The notes below the pieces were generated by a model. It did not search any database, had not been told where the DNA came from, and was given only the letters and a program-made list of their open reading frames with translations. This document shows positions 61,564-64,000 of a stretch of 64,000 nt of DNA, in pieces (within the stretch, counting starts at the first letter, position 1; every line of letters begins with the position of its first letter). The stretch is taken from contig CBDDGS010000043.1 of NCBI GenBank assembly GCA_965227935.1, forward strand, positions 806,001-870,000, in the 5' to 3' direction. Made by a program: the position numbers and the translations under genes. This DNA comes from JAWPMT01 sp965227935. GTDB taxonomy: Bacteria; Bacteroidota; Bacteroidia; Cytophagales; Cyclobacteriaceae.

Positions 61564-63272
61564 ATATCAATTTAAAAGGAAAGCAGCAGCAGACCTACGA
61601 TGCTATTGTCGTAGGGTCAGGAATCTCCGGGGGATTTGCCGCCATGGAACTGTGTGAGAAGGGGTATAAGACACTGGTACTGGAGCGCGGTCCGATGGTA
61701 AAACATGGGGATTACCCTACAGCTCAGAAAGATCCATGGGAATTGCCCAATCACAACATGGTCTCCGCAGAGGAGATTGCCCGCCACTATGCGAAGCAAA
61801 ATCGACTCCACTGGTGGGTCAACGAGGACAACAAACACTGGATCAACAAGGACGACGAATATCCCTATGACGAAGTCGAGCGGTTTGACTGGATCAGAGG
61901 GCACCACGTCGGCGGTCGATCGATTATGTGGAGTCGCCACTGCTATCGGTGGAGCGACATCGACTTCGAGGCCAACCTGCGGGATGGCGTTGCCATAGAT
62001 TGGCCCATTCGCTACAAAGACATTGAGCCCTGGTACGACTATGCCGAACGCATCGTCGGAGTCGTCGGGCAAAAAGAAGGACTCAAGCAGGTACCTGACG
62101 GGCAATTTCTACCACCCTTCCCCTTGAACTGTGCTGAGGAGCACCTTCGTGAGTCAGTGGCCAAATTGTACCCAGAGCGGGTAGTCACTCCGGGGCGGAT
62201 GGCACACATCACGCAATTGAATCCGGAAGTCCACAAAGGCCTCCGAGGACAATGTGTAAGCCGCAATCGTTGCTGGCGAGGGTGCCCGTACGGCGGCTAT
62301 TACAGTAGCCTCACCGGCGGCCTGGCCGTGGCGGCAGATACAGGCAATATGACCCTGCGACCTGACAGTATCGTGGCGGAAATCATGTTAGATCGTGAGA
62401 CCGGAAAAGCCAGCGGCGTGCGGGTGAAAGACGCCCAAACGGGAGAGGAAACGGAGTACTTTGCACGCATCATTTTCTGTAATGCCAGCACAGTGGGCAC
62501 AACAGCCATCCTCCTCAACAGTCGCTCTGAGACATTCCCCGATGGACTGGGCAATAGCAGCGGCGAGTTGGGCCACAACATGATGGACCACCACTACGGC
62601 ATGGGTGCTGCCGGGTCGCTACCAGGATTTGAAGACACCTACTACCGGGGCCGGAGGCCAGGAGGTTTTTACATCCCGCGCTTCAGAAACATCGACGAGG
62701 CCACACGCAGAACAGACTACATGCGCGGGTTCGGCTACCAGGGAGGTGCCGGGCGGGGCATCAATATTCCTGAGGGGCTCTATGGCAAAGACCTGAAGTC
62801 GGCCATCTTCTCTCCCGGAGGGTATGGGATCTCGATGACGTGCTTCGGTGAACTACTCCCCTACCATGAGAATCGCATGTTCCTCAACTTCGACAAAACG
62901 GACAAGCATGGCATGCCGATCATCACCTTCGACGCCAAGCTCCGTGACAATGAGATGAAGCTACGAGAAGATGGCGTGCAATGCGCTGTTGAGATGCTGG
63001 AAGCTGCCGGGTGCGAAGACATTGTTTCCTACAACAATGCAACAGCTCCGGGGGCAGCTATTCATGAAATGGGCACTGCTCGGATGGGTCGCGACCCAAA
63101 AACGTCGGTCCTCAACGAATGGAACCAGATGCATGAGGTGCCCAACGTATTCATCACGGACGGTTCCTGCATGACCAGCTCAGCCACTCAGAACCCGAGT
63201 ATCACTTACATGGCATTGACTGCCCGCGCGGTGGACTACGCCGATAAGCAAGTGAACGCGGGAGCGCTATAG
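61560..63272 (+). CDS. GMC-type oxidoreductase (gluconate 2-dehydrogenase-like large subunit)
   Basis: 570 residues from the ATG at 61560. FAD-binding VVGSGISGGFAAMELCEKG near the start; VGGRSIMWSRHCYRWSDIDF is the second GMC motif; CVSRNRCWRGCPYGGYYSS is Cys-rich; GAAIHEMGTARMGRD and VTDG-like FITDGSCMTSSATQNPSITY with the active-site His/Asn close the C-terminus. No signal of its own, so it likely rides with subunit 3. Oxidises a sugar or sugar acid; no cytochrome subunit follows. Confidence 0.92.
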   Translation: MNINLKGKQQQTYDAIVVGSGISGGFAAMELCEKGYKTLVLERGPMVKHGDYPTAQKDPWELPNHNMVSAEEIARHYAKQNRLHWWVNEDNKHWINKDDEYPYDEVERFDWIRGHHVGGRSIMWSRHCYRWSDIDFEANLRDGVAIDWPIRYKDIEPWYDYAERIVGVVGQKEGLKQVPDGQFLPPFPLNCAEEHLRESVAKLYPERVVTPGRMAHITQLNPEVHKGLRGQCVSRNRCWRGCPYGGYYSSLTGGLAVAADTGNMTLRPDSIVAEIMLDRETGKASGVRVKDAQTGEETEYFARIIFCNASTVGTTAILLNSRSETFPDGLGNSSGELGHNMMDHHYGMGAAGSLPGFEDTYYRGRRPGGFYIPRFRNIDEATRRTDYMRGFGYQGGAGRGINIPEGLYGKDLKSAIFSPGGYGISMTCFGELLPYHENRMFLNFDKTDKHGMPIITFDAKLRDNEMKLREDGVQCAVEMLEAAGCEDIVSYNNATAPGAAIHEMGTARMGRDPKTSVLNEWNQMHEVPNVFITDGSCMTSSATQNPSITYMALTARAVDYADKQVNAGAL

Positions 63273-63308
63273 GGAGGTTGACTAGCAAAGCGTATCGCTA
63301 GATGAGAA

Positions 63309-63331
63309 AGGTCTGGTGCTTATACAGACCT
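63309..63331. terminator. Possible hairpin terminator between convergent genes
   Basis: AGGTCTG (63309-63315) and CAGACCT (63325-63331) form a 7-bp stem with a 9-nt loop in the 86-bp gap between the GMC gene and the DUF2911 gene. No U-run follows on either strand. Confidence 0.35.
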
Positions 63332-63358
63332 CCGCTTGGTTTCAGTAAGGCTATTGAC

Positions 63359-64000
63359 CTAGTCTATCACTTCAAAGGGCACCTCAAAGATCGTCTCCCC
63401 CCACATCAACTGGAGGACACCTGATGTCTCTCGCTCCGATGCCTCGATGGTGAATAACTCCACAGATTCCTCGTTTTGGGTGATCGTCATGGGCACACGT
63501 CCGAGATCCTGTGCTTCATCATAGCGGTTGCCATTCTGCCCCGTCTGTTGATTGATGATTAGTGTGCCCCCGTTTGGCGCGGGGATAGAAAACAACGTGT
63601 ACTCACCCGCGGGCATATCCAGTTCGCCAAATCTCAGGTCCTTGTCCGTTTTGAAGTGCGTAGCACGATTCGCTCCTGTGCGCCACCTTTCATTCCATGG
63701 CACAATACCACCGAAGAGCTCTCTACCTCGTCGGGCTGGCTGCCCAAAAGTGATCTCGATCGTGGCTCCATGCACAGCTGAGGAGGAACTCCCTGCTCCA
63801 GATAGGGAACCAACGGGCCGATCAGCATACACTCCCGCCAAGGCTTGGATATCCACACTCCCTGCTCTTCTGACCATCAGCTTTCGAGTGGTGGCTGTGG
63901 CGTCGTAGTTCACAATCCCCCCATTCTCATCGATGCTCGCGTACATCGTTCCCCTAAATGGGTGTTTGATAGATACAGAATCTGTCCCTACTGTACGTAT
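63359..64000 (-). CDS. DUF2911 domain protein (5' end beyond window)
   Basis: The frame is open to the window edge: 18 codons precede the first ATG at 63946 and read sensibly (DSVSIKHPFRGTMYAS), so the true start is outside. DUF2911 core: VHGATIEITFGQPARRGREL, FGGIVPWNERWRTGANRATH, GELDMPAGEYTLFSIPAPNG, GTLIINQQTGQNGNRYDEAQ. Upstream DATATTRKLMVRRAGSVDIQ is the tail of an extra N-terminal domain seen in longer family members. Function unknown. Confidence 0.85.
   Translation of the reverse strand: MRTVGTDSVSIKHPFRGTMYASIDENGGIVNYDATATTRKLMVRRAGSVDIQALAGVYADRPVGSLSGAGSSSSAVHGATIEITFGQPARRGRELFGGIVPWNERWRTGANRATHFKTDKDLRFGELDMPAGEYTLFSIPAPNGGTLIINQQTGQNGNRYDEAQDLGRVPMTITQNEESVELFTIEASERETSGVLQLMWGETIFEVPFEVID

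Noticed and set aside
1..64000. tRNA, rRNA or prophage genes
   Set aside because: No cloverleaf-type segments, rRNA stretches or phage structural genes were recognised by eye on either strand; a tRNAscan or Rfam run could still find something small.

Overview
The window reads as chromosomal DNA of a Bacteroidota bacterium, most likely a Cytophagales-type marine or soil organism (inference). The grounds are a type IX secretion C-terminal domain on a large secreted protein, a PadR regulator overlapping an ABC permease with the 'permease prefix' N-terminus, several perfect or near-perfect TAnnTTTG -7 promoter boxes, weak Shine-Dalgarno use, RND pumps including a CzcA-TolC fusion, and many dispersed palindromic intergenic repeats. 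I saw no rRNA, tRNA or CRISPR array.

Layout. 1-8.1 kb: envelope genes (two tandem paralogous outer-membrane barrels, an MscS channel, an AsmA-like protein, a PafA-type alkaline phosphatase, a ferredoxin-acetyltransferase fusion, MarC, DUF2490), followed by four tandem 160-bp repeat units. 8.7-15.2 kb: a DUF302 gene divergent from a heavy-metal efflux operon. 15.2-22.1 kb: a repeat-bearing gap, a TPR lipoprotein, a hydrolase, the PadR/ABC permease pair, and an ECF sigma factor with a membrane partner. 22.1-23.0 kb: a REP-associated tyrosine transposase (RAYT) between two inverted REP hairpins, itself bracketed by a 134-bp direct repeat of the 3' end of the adjacent glycosidase gene. 22.9-29.1 kb: carbohydrate genes (GH140-like glycosidase, sodium/solute symporter, sugar isomerase-like protein) plus a flavin monooxygenase. 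29.5-33.8 kb: an HAE-type RND pump. 34-35.3 kb: an IS3-family element with a -1 frameshift site, lying inside a palindromic repeat. 35.4-39.6 kb: small genes, a ThuA-like lipoprotein and a PQQ dehydrogenase-cytochrome c lipoprotein.

39.7-50.7 kb is a compact ten-gene operon for making, activating and probably attaching pseudaminic acid (or a close nonulosonic acid): YfhO-like membrane protein, GT2, GT42/DUF115-like transferase, PseC, a SpsF-type cytidylyltransferase, PseG, a PseH-like acetyltransferase, an ATP-grasp enzyme, a methyltransferase and PseI. PseB is absent from the window. pseG is split by an A11 run that puts its catalytic N-terminus out of frame with the rest of the protein: a candidate slippage or phase-variation switch, or a sequence error.

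50.7-64 kb: a small barrel protein, a structured gap with a solitary REP-like hairpin, a second ABC permease followed by an AraC regulator, a lipoprotein divergent from a pirin, a stand-alone YjdJ-like acetyltransferase, a T9SS-sorted FG-GAP/HYR protein, and a Tat-exported gluconate-2-dehydrogenase-like pair with a DUF2911 protein running off the right edge.
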